A DNA stretch of 12,851 nucleotides. It comes from UBA877 sp034436335 (GTDB taxonomy: Bacteria; Chloroflexota; Anaerolineae; Anaerolineales; Villigracilaceae). Both the position numbers and the translations under genes were made by a program. Every line of letters begins with the position of its first letter. The stretch's first letter is position 1. Shown here one piece after another: positions 1 through 6,700 of this stretch. The DNA lies in assembly GCA_034436335.1 (NCBI GenBank), contig DAOTVO010000052.1, positions 1-12,851 of the forward strand, given 5' to 3'. The notes under the pieces were generated by a model. It did not search any database. It was not told the DNA's origin and saw only the letters and a program-made list of their open reading frames with translations.

Positions 1-83
1 GACTGCTTACCATTTTGAATCAATTTCAGCAACGCAGCCCGTTCATTGTCCGTCAAATCAACAATGTAAATTTTGTTTGCCAT
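1..83 (-). CDS. IS630-family transposase, N-terminal fragment cut by the window edge
   Basis: The minus strand reads ATG at 83-81 after a good ribosome binding site (AGGAGA at about 88-93) and gives MANKIYIVDLTDNERAALLK, continuing LIQNGKQ to the window edge. This resembles the usual beginning of IS630/Tc1-mariner-like transposases in bacteria, where a short 'K-Y-I-V-x-L-T-x-x-E-R' segment precedes the helix-turn-helix DNA-binding domain. Only 27 residues are visible, so the DDE catalytic domain lies outside the window. The gene reads away from the HD-GYP remnant, so the element's end should lie between its start and about position 160. IS630 elements insert at TA; a TA is present at 159-160 or 161-162, near where the HD-GYP homology begins. 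Recognition rests on a short N-terminus, hence moderate confidence. Confidence 0.6.
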   Translation of the reverse strand, partial: MANKIYIVDLTDNERAALLKLIQNGKQ

Positions 84-162
84 CGCTCTCTCCTGAATTG
101 CCTGTTTGCCCACAGTGTACCAGAGGCGATGAACTTATCAGCATTATTTTGGAAAGGTACTA
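84..162. mobile_element. Probable terminal region of the IS630-type element
   Basis: This stretch lies between the transposase start and the first codons that look like HD-GYP sequence (from about 160). It contains no gene. A TGA at 130-132 closes the HD-GYP frame, so the homology to that gene must begin after it. The minus strand from about 160 reads TACCTTTCCAAAATAATGC, which could be the terminal inverted repeat next to a TA target, but the other end of the element is not in the window, so the boundary is inferred. Confidence 0.4.
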
Positions 163-747
163 GAAGCGAATTATGACAAAACTCTGGCCGCCCTTGTCTC
201 GGCCCTCGACGCCCGCGACCGCGAAACAGAAGGCCATAGCACCCGCGTCGGCGCAATTGCCAGCCGGCTCGGTCAATACCTGGGATTGGCCGCCTCCGAA
301 GTCAAAGCCCTCGAGCGCGGCGGCTTGCTGCACGACATCGGCAAAATCGGCATCCCCGATGTCATCCTGCTCAAGCCCGGCCCGCTTACCGACGAAGAAT
401 GGCAAATCATGCGCCAGCACCCCGAAATCGGCGCCCGCATCGTCGCCAATGTCCCCTTCCTGAGCGACGTCATCCCCATCATCCGCGGCCATCATGAACG
501 CTGGGACGGCTCTGGCTATCCGCAGGGATTGCGCGGCGAGCAAATCCCCCTCCTGGCACGCATCTTTGCCGTCGCCGACGCCTTCGACGCCCTCATCAGC
601 GACCGCCCCTATCGCAAAGGCATCTTTCTGAAAACCGCCCTTGCCTATCTGAAAGAACATGCCGGGACATTATTCGACCCCGAAATCGTGGCCGCTTTCA
701 TCCAAATGCTGAAAGAAGAACGTTTCAAAGACCTTCTGCCGTCCTGA
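160..747 (+). pseudogene. HD-GYP domain c-di-GMP phosphodiesterase, 5'-truncated
   Basis: HD-GYP proteins hydrolyse cyclic di-GMP (to pGpG or GMP) with a two- or three-metal site. The frame opens at 133 after a TGA and contains a full HD-GYP domain: the DARDRETEGHSTRV entry helix, the HDIGKIGIPD metal site, the HPEIG histidine, and the HHERWDGSGYPQGL signature, ending in ADAFDALISDRPYR. All expected metal-ligand histidines and the HD pair are intact. There is no ATG, GTG or TTG in frame between 133 and 286; the TTG at 286 would cut off the EGH histidine. The normal N-terminal sensor (receiver or GAF domain) is missing, and an IS630-type end lies directly upstream, so insertion probably removed the 5' part. 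The stop is 1 bp from the stop of the convergent ltaE. It could be expressed only from a start inside the element or from a CTG at 184. Confidence 0.8.
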
Positions 748-748
748 A

Positions 749-1780
749 TCAGCGCAGCGCGGCCTCGAACGCTTCCACCGCCCGTTCCACCCCCAGGTCA
801 TCAATCCAGTAATGCAACACCAGGCGGAAAAGCCGCCGCCCGGCGACATCCACCAGCACGCCGCGCTGCTTGAGCCGCGCCGCAACTTCCTCTTCGGAAT
901 AAGGGACCGATTCATTCAGGGAGAGAAAGACCATATTCGTCGCCGGTTCGTTCACCGCCAGACCATGAACCTGCTTCAGCCCCTCGAACAGTTTCCTCGC
1001 CCGCGCGTGGTCCTCCCCCAGCCGCAGGGACATCTTCTCGATGGCGATGATTCCCGCCGCCGCCAGCACCCCGGCCTGACGCATCCCCCCGCCGAGCATC
1101 TTGCGGATGCGGCGCGCCTTGTGGATGAACTCCTTCGAGCCGCACAGCATCGAGCCGACCGGCGCGCACAACCCCTTGCTAAGGCAGAACATAACCGAAT
1201 CCACCGGCGCGGTCAACTCGCGCACCTCCACTCCCAGGGCGGCCGCGGCGTTGAAGATGCGCGCCCCATCCAGGTGGATGGCTAGCCCGTGACGGTGGGC
1301 CAGGTCGGCCAGTTGACGCGTGGATTCGGGCGTCAGCACCACGCCGCCGCAGCGATTTTGCGTATTCTCCAGACAGACCAGGCGCGTCACCGGCTCATGC
1401 GGGTCATCGGCGCGGATGGCCGTCTCTACATCCGCCAGCGCCAGCGAACCATCGGGCCGATTGGACAGTTGACAGGAATGCACCCCGCCCAGCGCCGAAA
1501 CGCCCCCCGCCTCGTGCAGGAAGATGTGGGAGCAGTTGCCGACGATGATTTCGTCGCCGCGCCCGCAATGCGTCAGCAGGGCCGTCAGATTGCCCATCGT
1601 TCCCGAAGCGACGAACAGCGCTGCCTCCTTGCCGGTGCGCTCGGCGGCCAATTCTTCCAGACGGTTAACGGTCGGGTCCTCGCCATAGACATCATCGCCC
1701 ACCTCCGCCTGCGCCATGGCGGCGCGCATTTCGGGCGTCGGTTTCGTTACGGTATCAGAACGCAAGTCAACGAATTCCAT
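749..1780 (-). CDS. ltaE: Low-specificity L-threonine aldolase (PLP-dependent)
   Basis: This 343-residue cytoplasmic enzyme should cleave L-threonine or L-allo-threonine to glycine and acetaldehyde. Length and motifs fit the fold-type I aldolase family: the N-terminal VDLRSDTVTKPTPEM, GDDVYGEDPTVNRLE (about residues 28-42), the cofactor-side FVASGTMGNL and HIFLHEAGG, and the HLDGARIFNA segment with the conserved Asp171 and Arg174. The PLP lysine is K202 in CLSKGLCAPVGSML. The ATG at 1780 is preceded by AAGGAGG at 1790-1796 with a 9-base spacer. The gene is last in the alr-lspA-rluD-ltaE operon, 35 bp after rluD, and its ribosome binding site lies in a heptamer repeat array (see the repeat at 1788-1836). 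It ends 1 bp from the stop of the convergent HD-GYP remnant, with no visible terminator between them. Confidence 0.93.
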   Translation of the reverse strand: MEFVDLRSDTVTKPTPEMRAAMAQAEVGDDVYGEDPTVNRLEELAAERTGKEAALFVASGTMGNLTALLTHCGRGDEIIVGNCSHIFLHEAGGVSALGGVHSCQLSNRPDGSLALADVETAIRADDPHEPVTRLVCLENTQNRCGGVVLTPESTRQLADLAHRHGLAIHLDGARIFNAAAALGVEVRELTAPVDSVMFCLSKGLCAPVGSMLCGSKEFIHKARRIRKMLGGGMRQAGVLAAAGIIAIEKMSLRLGEDHARARKLFEGLKQVHGLAVNEPATNMVFLSLNESVPYSEEEVAARLKQRGVLVDVAGRRLFRLVLHYWIDDLGVERAVEAFEAALR

Positions 1781-1787
1781 ACTTTCC

Positions 1788-1836
1788 TTCCTCCTTACCT
1801 CTTACTTCTTAATTCTCACTCCTCGCTTCTCGCTAC
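1788..1836 (-). repeat. Purine-rich heptamer array at the rluD/ltaE junction
   Basis: Read on the minus strand, this region divides into seven consecutive heptamers: GTAGCGA, GAAGCGA, GGAGTGA, GAATTAA, GAAGTAA, GAGGTAA, GGAGGAA (loose consensus GRRGYRA). The first three form the last codons and the TGA stop of rluD, and the last two provide the AAGGAGG ribosome binding site of ltaE. The period is seen directly; any function beyond supplying these signals is inference. Confidence 0.65.
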
Positions 1837-2757
1837 ATTCCCTCTTGCCTCCTCCAGCGCCGCTTCCAATTCCGGCGGCAGGGGAGCCTCGAAGGCCCTC
1901 GGCGCGGATTCTCCCGGCAGGATCATCTTGAGCCGAAAGGCGTGCAGAAAATGACGGTTCAAAGAAAGCGTGGCTTTGCGCCGCCCATAGACCGTATCCC
2001 CTGCCACCGGACAACCCAGGAAGGCCAGATGGACACGAATCTGGTGCGTGCGCCCGGTCAGCGGATGGACTTCCAGCAGAGTGTGCGCCGGGAAAGTTTC
2101 GAGCGTGCGGTACTCGCTGACCGCGGCGCGCCCTTTTTCGAGCGGCGTGACCGCCATCAATTTGCGGTGCGTGGTATTGCGTCCGATGGGCGCTTCAATG
2201 CGGCCCACAGGGGTCGGCGGCCTGCCGTCCACCAGCGCCAGATAGGTCTTCTCCACCGTCCGGCTGCGGAACTGGTCCTGCAGCCAGCGGTGCGCCTGCT
2301 CGTTTTTGGCGATCACCAGCAGGCCGGAGGTCTCCTTGTCGAGGCGGTGGACGATGCCGGGACGTTCCTCGCCGCCGATTCCCTGCAAGTCGGGAGCGTG
2401 TGCCAGCGCAGCGTGGACGAGCGTCCCGCTCTCATGACCCGGCGCGGGGTGCACGACCATCCCGGCCGGTTTGTCCACGATGAGCAGGTCGCCGTTCTCG
2501 AAGATGACCTTGAGGGGAATATCCTCCGGGACAAGACCGCTGGGAGCGGGGGGCGGAATGCGCACCTCGACCCGCGCGCCAGGCTCCAGGTCCAGACCCG
2601 CTTTGAGCGCCGGTTGCCCGTTCACCTGCACGAATCCGTCCCGAATCAACCCCTGCAGGCGCGAACGGGAAAATTCCGGCAGACAGGCGGTCAGGAATAC
2701 GTCCAGCCGTTCGCGTCCGGGTTTCTTGAAAACGAAACGTTCTACGCGCTCACTCAC
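1816..2757 (-). CDS. rluD: RluA/RluD-family 23S rRNA pseudouridine synthase
   Basis: The 313-residue product should convert uridines in 23S rRNA to pseudouridine; RluD acts in helix 69, but the exact site here cannot be told from sequence. An S4 RNA-binding domain occupies about residues 14-65 (RERLDVFLT, SRSRLQGLIRDGFVQVNG). The catalytic domain follows, with DKPAGMVVHPAPGH (95-108) and the motif GIVHRLDKETSGLL, whose D140 is the catalytic aspartate, then a C-terminal LTGRTHQIRVHL motif. I chose the GTG at 2757: it has a GAGGGA site just upstream and overlaps the end of lspA by 8 bp, which is typical of translational coupling. The open frame continues upstream to 2928, but that part only shadows lspA and has no family similarity. 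The last codons lie in the heptamer array 1788-1836. Confidence 0.9.
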   Translation of the reverse strand: MSERVERFVFKKPGRERLDVFLTACLPEFSRSRLQGLIRDGFVQVNGQPALKAGLDLEPGARVEVRIPPPAPSGLVPEDIPLKVIFENGDLLIVDKPAGMVVHPAPGHESGTLVHAALAHAPDLQGIGGEERPGIVHRLDKETSGLLVIAKNEQAHRWLQDQFRSRTVEKTYLALVDGRPPTPVGRIEAPIGRNTTHRKLMAVTPLEKGRAAVSEYRTLETFPAHTLLEVHPLTGRTHQIRVHLAFLGCPVAGDTVYGRRKATLSLNRHFLHAFRLKMILPGESAPRAFEAPLPPELEAALEEARGNVARSEE

Positions 2758-3286
2758 TGCTTCCCTCTTCAACAGGTGGTTGCTTCTTTCTCGACTGTCT
2801 TTCTTTGAGCAAGATGCCCAGCAGCATGATGCCAACGCCGAGCGTAATGCTGGAATCGGCGATGTTGAAGATGGGGAACGCGCCCACCGAGATGAAATCG
2901 GTGACGTGCTGGAAGCGGAGGCGGTCAATCAGATTGCCAACCGCCCCGGCCAACTGCATGGCGAGCGCCAGCCGCAGCCACCACTCGCGTTCGACGCGGG
3001 GGAAATAGTAGAGGATAGCCGCCGCGACCAGGATGGCCAGCGCGGTGAAAATCAGGTTCCCCTCCTGAAAGATGCCAAAGGCCGCGCCGGTGTTGTACCA
3101 GTGACGGATGCGGGCATAGGGCAACAGCCAGGCCATGCTTTCAGGAAGCCAGTCGGTCCCCAGCGGAATGTGCAGGCGCACCAGGGCTTTCGTCCACTGG
3201 TCGAGGGCAAGGATGCCGCCGCTTGCCAGAAGCAGGCAAAGGTAATCGAGCAGGATTCTTCTCTTGTGTGGGGTTTCTTGGGTCAA
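2750..3286 (-). CDS. lspA: Lipoprotein signal peptidase (signal peptidase II)
   Basis: LspA is an inner-membrane aspartyl protease that removes signal peptides from diacylglyceryl-modified prolipoproteins. The 178-residue product has the expected four membrane helices (about residues 12-30, 75-96, 103-118 and 142-161). Conserved motifs are NTGAAFGIF (65-73), GNLIDRL with the catalytic D121, and FNIADSSI with the catalytic D144. The polar C-terminal tail (KERQSRKKQP onwards) is ordinary. The start is a TTG at 3286, preceded by GAGGAG with a 6-base spacer; no better in-frame start exists nearby. It begins 3 bp after the alr stop, and its last codons overlap the GTG start of rluD, so the three genes are tightly packed and probably co-transcribed. 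Confidence 0.93.
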   Translation of the reverse strand: MTQETPHKRRILLDYLCLLLASGGILALDQWTKALVRLHIPLGTDWLPESMAWLLPYARIRHWYNTGAAFGIFQEGNLIFTALAILVAAAILYYFPRVEREWWLRLALAMQLAGAVGNLIDRLRFQHVTDFISVGAFPIFNIADSSITLGVGIMLLGILLKERQSRKKQPPVEEGSSE

Positions 3287-3289
3287 GCG

Positions 3290-4435
3290 TTACTCCTCAA
3301 TGTAAACGCGCGGCACGCGCGTATTGATGTTGGTGAGAATTTCGTAGGGGATGGTGCCGGCCCAGGCAGCCAGGTCTTCGGCGGTGATGGCCTGCCCCTC
3401 GGATTCGCCGAGCAGGATGACTTCGTCACCGTTGAAGGCCGAGTCGTCGCCGATATTGACCATCATCTGGTCCATACAGATGCGCCCCACCTGCGGGTAT
3501 TTTTTGCCGTGCAGAAGAACCTGCGCCTTGTTAGACATGGCGCGGAAATACCCGTCTCCGTAGCCGACCGGAATGGTGACGACGCGCGTCGGACGGTCGG
3601 ACTGCCAGGTGGAGCCGTAACTGACAGGATGCCCGGGCTGGACAACCTTGAAGTAGACGACCCGCGACTTCCACGTCAGCGCCGGGCGGACCTCGAGGCG
3701 GGTTGCCGCGTGATGGCAGGGATTGACGCCGTAGAGCATGAGGCCGGGGCGCACCATGTCGAAGTGACTTTCAGGCAATTGCAGGATGGCCGCCGAGTTC
3801 GCCATGTGACGCAACGGCATGGGCAGACTGCGTTTTTCGTAAAAACGCAGGACTTCATTGAAGCGTTCTAGTTGCAAACGGGCGTGAGTCAGGTCGGGGG
3901 AATCGGCGTTGGCGAAGTGAGAGTAGATGCCCTCCACCTCGACATGACGGCACTTCAGCGCGGCTTCCTGCAGGGTGTGAGCGTTGTAGTAATGGACGCC
4001 GATGCGTTCCATGCCGGTATCTATCTTCAGATGGACTTTAGCCTTGCGGCCTGCGGCGCGGGCGGCGGAGTCAATCTGTTCCAGGCGCTCGACCGAAGAA
4101 GCAGTGAAGGTCAGGTCGTATTCGAGGTAGCGCGGCACCTGTTCGCCCCAGATTCCGCCCAGCACCAGAATCGGTGTGCGGATGCCGAGTTGACGCAGGT
4201 AGATGCCCTCTTCCAGCACGGCGACGCCGAAGTAGTCGGCCAGCGGCGCGAGGGCGCGCGCCGTCTCGCCCAGGCCGTGTCCGTAGGCGTTGGCCTTGAT
4301 GACCGGCATGACCCCGGCCGGAGCGGCCGCGGCGCGGATGATTTCCAGGTTGCGGCGCAAGCGGGAGAGATTCACTTCCGCCCAGGTGGCGCGCACCCCA
4401 TCGTTGACGGCAATCACCGGTTCGTTAATGGACAT
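3290..4435 (-). CDS. alr: Alanine racemase
   Basis: This PLP enzyme interconverts L- and D-alanine and supplies D-alanine for peptidoglycan. The product is 381 residues long, usual for the family. The PLP lysine is K47 in VMPVIKANAYGHG. The N-terminal barrel contains LKIDTGMERIG (137-146), and HFANAD and HMANSAA segments. The C-terminal beta domain carries the second catalytic residue, Y273, in VSYGSTW, and the GRICMDQMMVNIG motif (317-329). I chose the ATG at 4435 because family similarity begins shortly after it (VRATWAEVNL). It has no Shine-Dalgarno sequence, but a TAAAAT box ends 7 bases upstream, which suggests a leaderless transcript. The frame could extend to a TTG at 4474, but that codon sits almost on top of AGGAG, too close for use. 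It is first of the operon alr-lspA-rluD-ltaE. Confidence 0.94.
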   Translation of the reverse strand: MSINEPVIAVNDGVRATWAEVNLSRLRRNLEIIRAAAAPAGVMPVIKANAYGHGLGETARALAPLADYFGVAVLEEGIYLRQLGIRTPILVLGGIWGEQVPRYLEYDLTFTASSVERLEQIDSAARAAGRKAKVHLKIDTGMERIGVHYYNAHTLQEAALKCRHVEVEGIYSHFANADSPDLTHARLQLERFNEVLRFYEKRSLPMPLRHMANSAAILQLPESHFDMVRPGLMLYGVNPCHHAATRLEVRPALTWKSRVVYFKVVQPGHPVSYGSTWQSDRPTRVVTIPVGYGDGYFRAMSNKAQVLLHGKKYPQVGRICMDQMMVNIGDDSAFNGDEVILLGESEGQAITAEDLAAWAGTIPYEILTNINTRVPRVYIEE

Positions 4436-4442
4436 GGGGCTT

Positions 4443-4448
4443 ATTTTA
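4443..4448 (-). promoter_or_regulatory. Candidate -10 box of alr (leaderless type)
   Basis: On the minus strand TAAAAT is followed by AAGCCCC and then the ATG of alr. Transcription would start within a base or two of the ATG. No clear -35 hexamer is visible 16-18 bases upstream, so this rests on the -10 sequence, its spacing and the absence of a ribosome binding site. Confidence 0.4.
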
Positions 4449-4545
4449 CTGCTTCTTGAACAAACCGGTAGCAAACTCCTTGCACAAATTGTCCTCCACT
4501 CAAACTTGAAACCGGCTGATAGTTGCCTGTTAGCCGTCTATTAGG

Positions 4546-4571
4546 TTGAAGTTCGCCGCCGTCTTTATAAT
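4546..4571 (+). promoter_or_regulatory. Candidate promoter of the degV-family gene
   Basis: A perfect TATAAT lies at 4566-4571. The nearest -35-like hexamer is TTGAAG at 4546-4551, but the spacer is only 14 bp; a weaker TTAGGT at 4541-4546 gives 19 bp. The start of transcription would be near 4578, leaving a leader of about 50 bases. The -10 box is convincing; the -35 choice is not. Confidence 0.45.
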
Positions 4572-4575
4572 CAAT

Positions 4576-4598
4576 GTGATACGGAATTCATTCCGCAC
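4576..4598 (+). promoter_or_regulatory. Near-palindrome at the predicted transcription start of degV
   Basis: CGGAAT (4582-4587) and ATTCCG (4590-4595) are perfect inverted 6-mers around a TC centre, with GTG and CAC outside them (4576-4578 and 4596-4598, offset by three bases on the left). It lies just downstream of the TATAAT box, where a repressor operator would be expected. As RNA it could instead form a small hairpin. No regulator is encoded nearby, so the function is open. Confidence 0.3.
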
Positions 4599-4628
4599 TG
4601 CACGAAATGTTTTTTGGAGGACTCTCCT

Positions 4629-5483
4629 ATGAAAATTGTAACCGACTGCGCCGCCGACCTGACGACCGAAGAGCGCGAACGATTAGGGATTATCGAAGCC
4701 CCGTTATACATCCAGTTCCCCGAAGGCGAGGTCAACTCTGCTGACCTGACGCCAGACGAATTCTACGACCGGCTGGAGGCCATGCGGCCGCAATTCCCAA
4801 GCACCGCTCAACCTTCTAGCGGAACTTTTGCCGAGATTTACCGGGCGATTCCCGACGCCGAAATTATCTCTATCCATGTTTCCTCCGGCTTGAGCGGCAC
4901 GATTAACTCGGCTCGCATGGGCGCCGAACAAGTCACGGGCAAAAAGATCGAGGTGGTAGACTCGATGACTCTTTCAGGCGGACAACGCTTCCAGGTACTC
5001 GCTGCTGCCAGCGCCGCCGTCAAAGGCGGGAACATCGCTGCCATTCTTGACCGGCTGACCAAAATTCGCCGGCAAACCGAGGTCATTTACACCCTTGAAA
5101 CGCTCGAATACCTGGCACGCGGAGGACGAATCGGACGAGTTCAGGCTCTTTTCGGCTCGGTGCTCAAAATCAAGCCCATTATCCACGTAGAAAAATCCGA
5201 CGGCAAATACAGCACGGTTGGCAAGACCCGCACTATCCCGGCCGCGCTGGAAACCATCGCCGACCATCTGCGCCAGGAGTACGAGGAAAAGGCGCTGTGG
5301 ATCAGCGTAATGCACGGACGCTATGAAGAGGGCGCGCAATCGCTGGCCACCCTGCTCAGACAAAAACTGAACATCGCCAAACTGGAAATCCTGCGCATCT
5401 CGCCTGTGCTGGGCGTCCACACCGGGCCGGGCATCGTCGGCGCGGCGGTCGTCCCGATGGACGTGATGGCAGACTTGGCATAA
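4629..5483 (+). CDS. DegV-family fatty-acid-binding protein
   Basis: DegV proteins bind long-chain fatty acids, and some (FakB) present them to a fatty acid kinase that feeds phospholipid synthesis. The 284-residue product fits the family length and fold: MKIVTDCAADLT at the start, the lipid-binding STAQPSSGTF (58-67, usually TSQPS), IHVSSGLSGTINSA (82-95), and the C-terminal-domain segment LEYLARGGRIGRVQALFG with LKIKPII after it. The ATG at 4629 has GGAGG at 4616-4620 with an 8-base spacer; the TTG at 4614 overlaps that site and was rejected. The gene stands alone, transcribed away from alr, and is closed by a strong terminator. No fakA-like kinase is in the window, so a FakB role is possible but not shown. 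Confidence 0.88.
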   Translation: MKIVTDCAADLTTEERERLGIIEAPLYIQFPEGEVNSADLTPDEFYDRLEAMRPQFPSTAQPSSGTFAEIYRAIPDAEIISIHVSSGLSGTINSARMGAEQVTGKKIEVVDSMTLSGGQRFQVLAAASAAVKGGNIAAILDRLTKIRRQTEVIYTLETLEYLARGGRIGRVQALFGSVLKIKPIIHVEKSDGKYSTVGKTRTIPAALETIADHLRQEYEEKALWISVMHGRYEEGAQSLATLLRQKLNIAKLEILRISPVLGVHTGPGIVGAAVVPMDVMADLA

Positions 5484-5503
5484 AATGCATCGCTTGGAGC
5501 AAG

Positions 5504-5541
5504 AAAAGCCTCCCGAAAGTTCTAACCTTTGGGAGGCTTTT
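5504..5541. terminator. Strong rho-independent terminator, probably bidirectional
   Basis: AAAAGCCTCCC (5504-5514) pairs perfectly with GGGAGGCTTTT (5531-5541); AAAG/CTTT (5516-5519 with 5527-5530) extends the stem past a one-base bulge, leaving a 7-base loop. The A and T runs at both ends let it work for degV on the plus strand and for the epimerase operon arriving on the minus strand. It begins 20 bp after the degV stop. Confidence 0.9.
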
Positions 5542-5736
5542 ACACATTTTTTGTAACTATCTACCCAATGAGGCCGGGATGGTTCATCGCAGCAAAAGAG
5601 GCTAACTTTCTCCGCAGATTGCGCAGATTTCCCCTATGGGTACGATGTCGCCGATTTTCTCCCCCTCTGCGTCCTCTGCGACATCTGCGGATAATTTCCG
5701 AGACCAGGGTAGACAGTGACCATTTTTGCGTTCTTT
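5542..5736. other. Gene-free spacer between convergent genes
   Basis: No credible gene is seen between the terminator and the end of the epimerase. The short frames here lack ribosome binding sites and family similarity. Its middle holds the facing 9-bp word arrays listed separately; the remainder (5542-5611 and 5691-5736) shows nothing recognisable. Confidence 0.6.
5612..5690. repeat. Facing arrays of a 9-bp word around a 34-bp core
   Basis: The right array is three tandem 9-mers on the plus strand: CCTCTGCGT (5664-5672), CCTCTGCGA (5673-5681), CATCTGCGG (5682-5690). The left array is two 9-mers in the opposite orientation: CCGCAGATT (5612-5620) and GCGCAGATT (5621-5629), whose complements are AATCTGCGG and AATCTGCGC. 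All five share the core TCTGCG. The outermost copies contain the exact inverted pair CCGCAGAT/ATCTGCGG, so the transcript could fold into an imperfect stem over the core 5630-5663. Confidence 0.65.
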
Positions 5737-6666
5737 TTACCCACTTCTAAAACGCGGGTCACGCTGAAGAGTAAGCCGCAGTCCGTTTTCGAGTGAAATT
5801 GAAGGCTTGTAATTGAGTCGTTTGCCGGCCAGGGCAATGTTGGCGCACATACGCAAGACGCCGCTGCTCACCTGGGGATTGGTGACGATATTGGAAGAAC
5901 TGCCGGTAACGTTGAGCACCAGGCGCGCCAGATCGAGGATGCTCGTCTCCTCGCCGGACCCGACGTTGATAACCAGACCGTTAATGTTGGGCGCCGTGGC
6001 GGCGGCCACCAGGGCGCTGACGACATCATCCACATAGACAAAATCACGCGTCTGGCTGCCATCTCCGTTGATGACGATCGTCCCATCGCCCACCGCTTGC
6101 CGCAGCATGTAGGGCACAACCGGCGGATGAGAAGGCGGCAGGTGTTGGCCGGGCCCATAGGCGTTGAAGATGCGCAGGCAGACGGTCTCGATGCCCCACA
6201 GTTCTCCCAGCGTGCGGACGTAGTACTCGGCGGCCAGTTTGGAGACCGCATACGGCGAACGCGGACGGGGCGCCTGCCCCTCGCTCAGCGGTTGAGCCTC
6301 CTGTTCGCCGTAGATGGCCCCGGAGGAGGCCAACACCACGCGTCGGATGCCGACATCGCGCATCGCCTCCATCAGGCTGACGGTCCCGCCAACATTAGAT
6401 GCGTTGTACTCGCGTGGGTAGAGGATGGATTCGGAGACGTATACTCGCGCCGCCAGGTGATAGACGCAGTCCACCTCCTGGAGCAGCGTCCACAACTTGG
6501 GCCGGTCGTTGACGTCGCCGCGGGTGAAGTGGACGCCGGGGTCGAGGGCCTGTGGGTCGCCGGTGGAGAGATCATCCAGGGCGCGCACCTGATGGCCCTC
6601 GCGCACGAGGCGGTTGGCAAGATGAGAACCGAGGAATCCGGCTGCGCCGGTGATGAGGAAAATCAT
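5737..6666 (-). CDS. NAD-dependent sugar-nucleotide epimerase/dehydratase (extended SDR)
   Basis: This 309-residue protein belongs to the GalE-like extended short-chain dehydrogenases that remodel nucleotide sugars for polysaccharide or glycan synthesis. Seen: the Rossmann motif TGAAGFLGSH (6-15), the acidic NAD-ribose site LDDLST, YHLAARVYV, the catalytic S114/S115 in LASSGAIYG, Y139-x3-K143 in SPYAVSK, FNAYGPGQ, and RDFVYVDDVV. The fold and mechanism are clear; the substrate (UDP-glucose, UDP-GlcNAc, dTDP-sugar) is not. The ATG at 6666 lacks a ribosome binding site, but TATAAT ends 8 bases upstream, so this gene may have its own leaderless promoter although it also follows the YiiX-like gene by 30 bp. 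No glycosyltransferases are visible in the window. Confidence 0.88.
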   Translation of the reverse strand: MIFLITGAAGFLGSHLANRLVREGHQVRALDDLSTGDPQALDPGVHFTRGDVNDRPKLWTLLQEVDCVYHLAARVYVSESILYPREYNASNVGGTVSLMEAMRDVGIRRVVLASSGAIYGEQEAQPLSEGQAPRPRSPYAVSKLAAEYYVRTLGELWGIETVCLRIFNAYGPGQHLPPSHPPVVPYMLRQAVGDGTIVINGDGSQTRDFVYVDDVVSALVAAATAPNINGLVINVGSGEETSILDLARLVLNVTGSSSNIVTNPQVSSGVLRMCANIALAGKRLNYKPSISLENGLRLTLQRDPRFRSG

Positions 6667-6674
6667 GCGAGCGG

Positions 6675-6700
6675 ATTATACCTGATTGGACGCCTCTCAA
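6675..6700 (-). promoter_or_regulatory. Candidate promoter of the epimerase (leaderless type)
   Basis: On the minus strand TTGAGA and TATAAT are separated by 14 bp, and TATAAT is followed by CCGCTCGC and the ATG. The -10 box is perfect; the spacer is short for sigma-70. Initiation would fall at or next to the ATG. The -35 part overlaps the end of the upstream YiiX-like gene. Confidence 0.45.

Noticed and set aside
160..660. 166-codon minus-strand frame opposite the HD-GYP remnant
   Set aside because: It is antisense to a clearly recognisable HD-GYP domain and has no domain of its own.
2758..2928. 57-codon N-terminal extension of rluD
   Set aside because: It lies wholly inside lspA in another frame, is serine-rich without family similarity, and the GTG at 2757 has a good site and normal domain boundary.
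2471..3871. 466-codon open frame on the plus strand across rluD, lspA and alr
   Set aside because: It runs antisense to three well-supported genes and has no recognisable domain.
4472..4501. Ribosome binding site and TTG start for a longer alr
   Set aside because: AGGAG lies one base from the TTG, too close for initiation, and the added 13 residues have no counterpart in alanine racemases.
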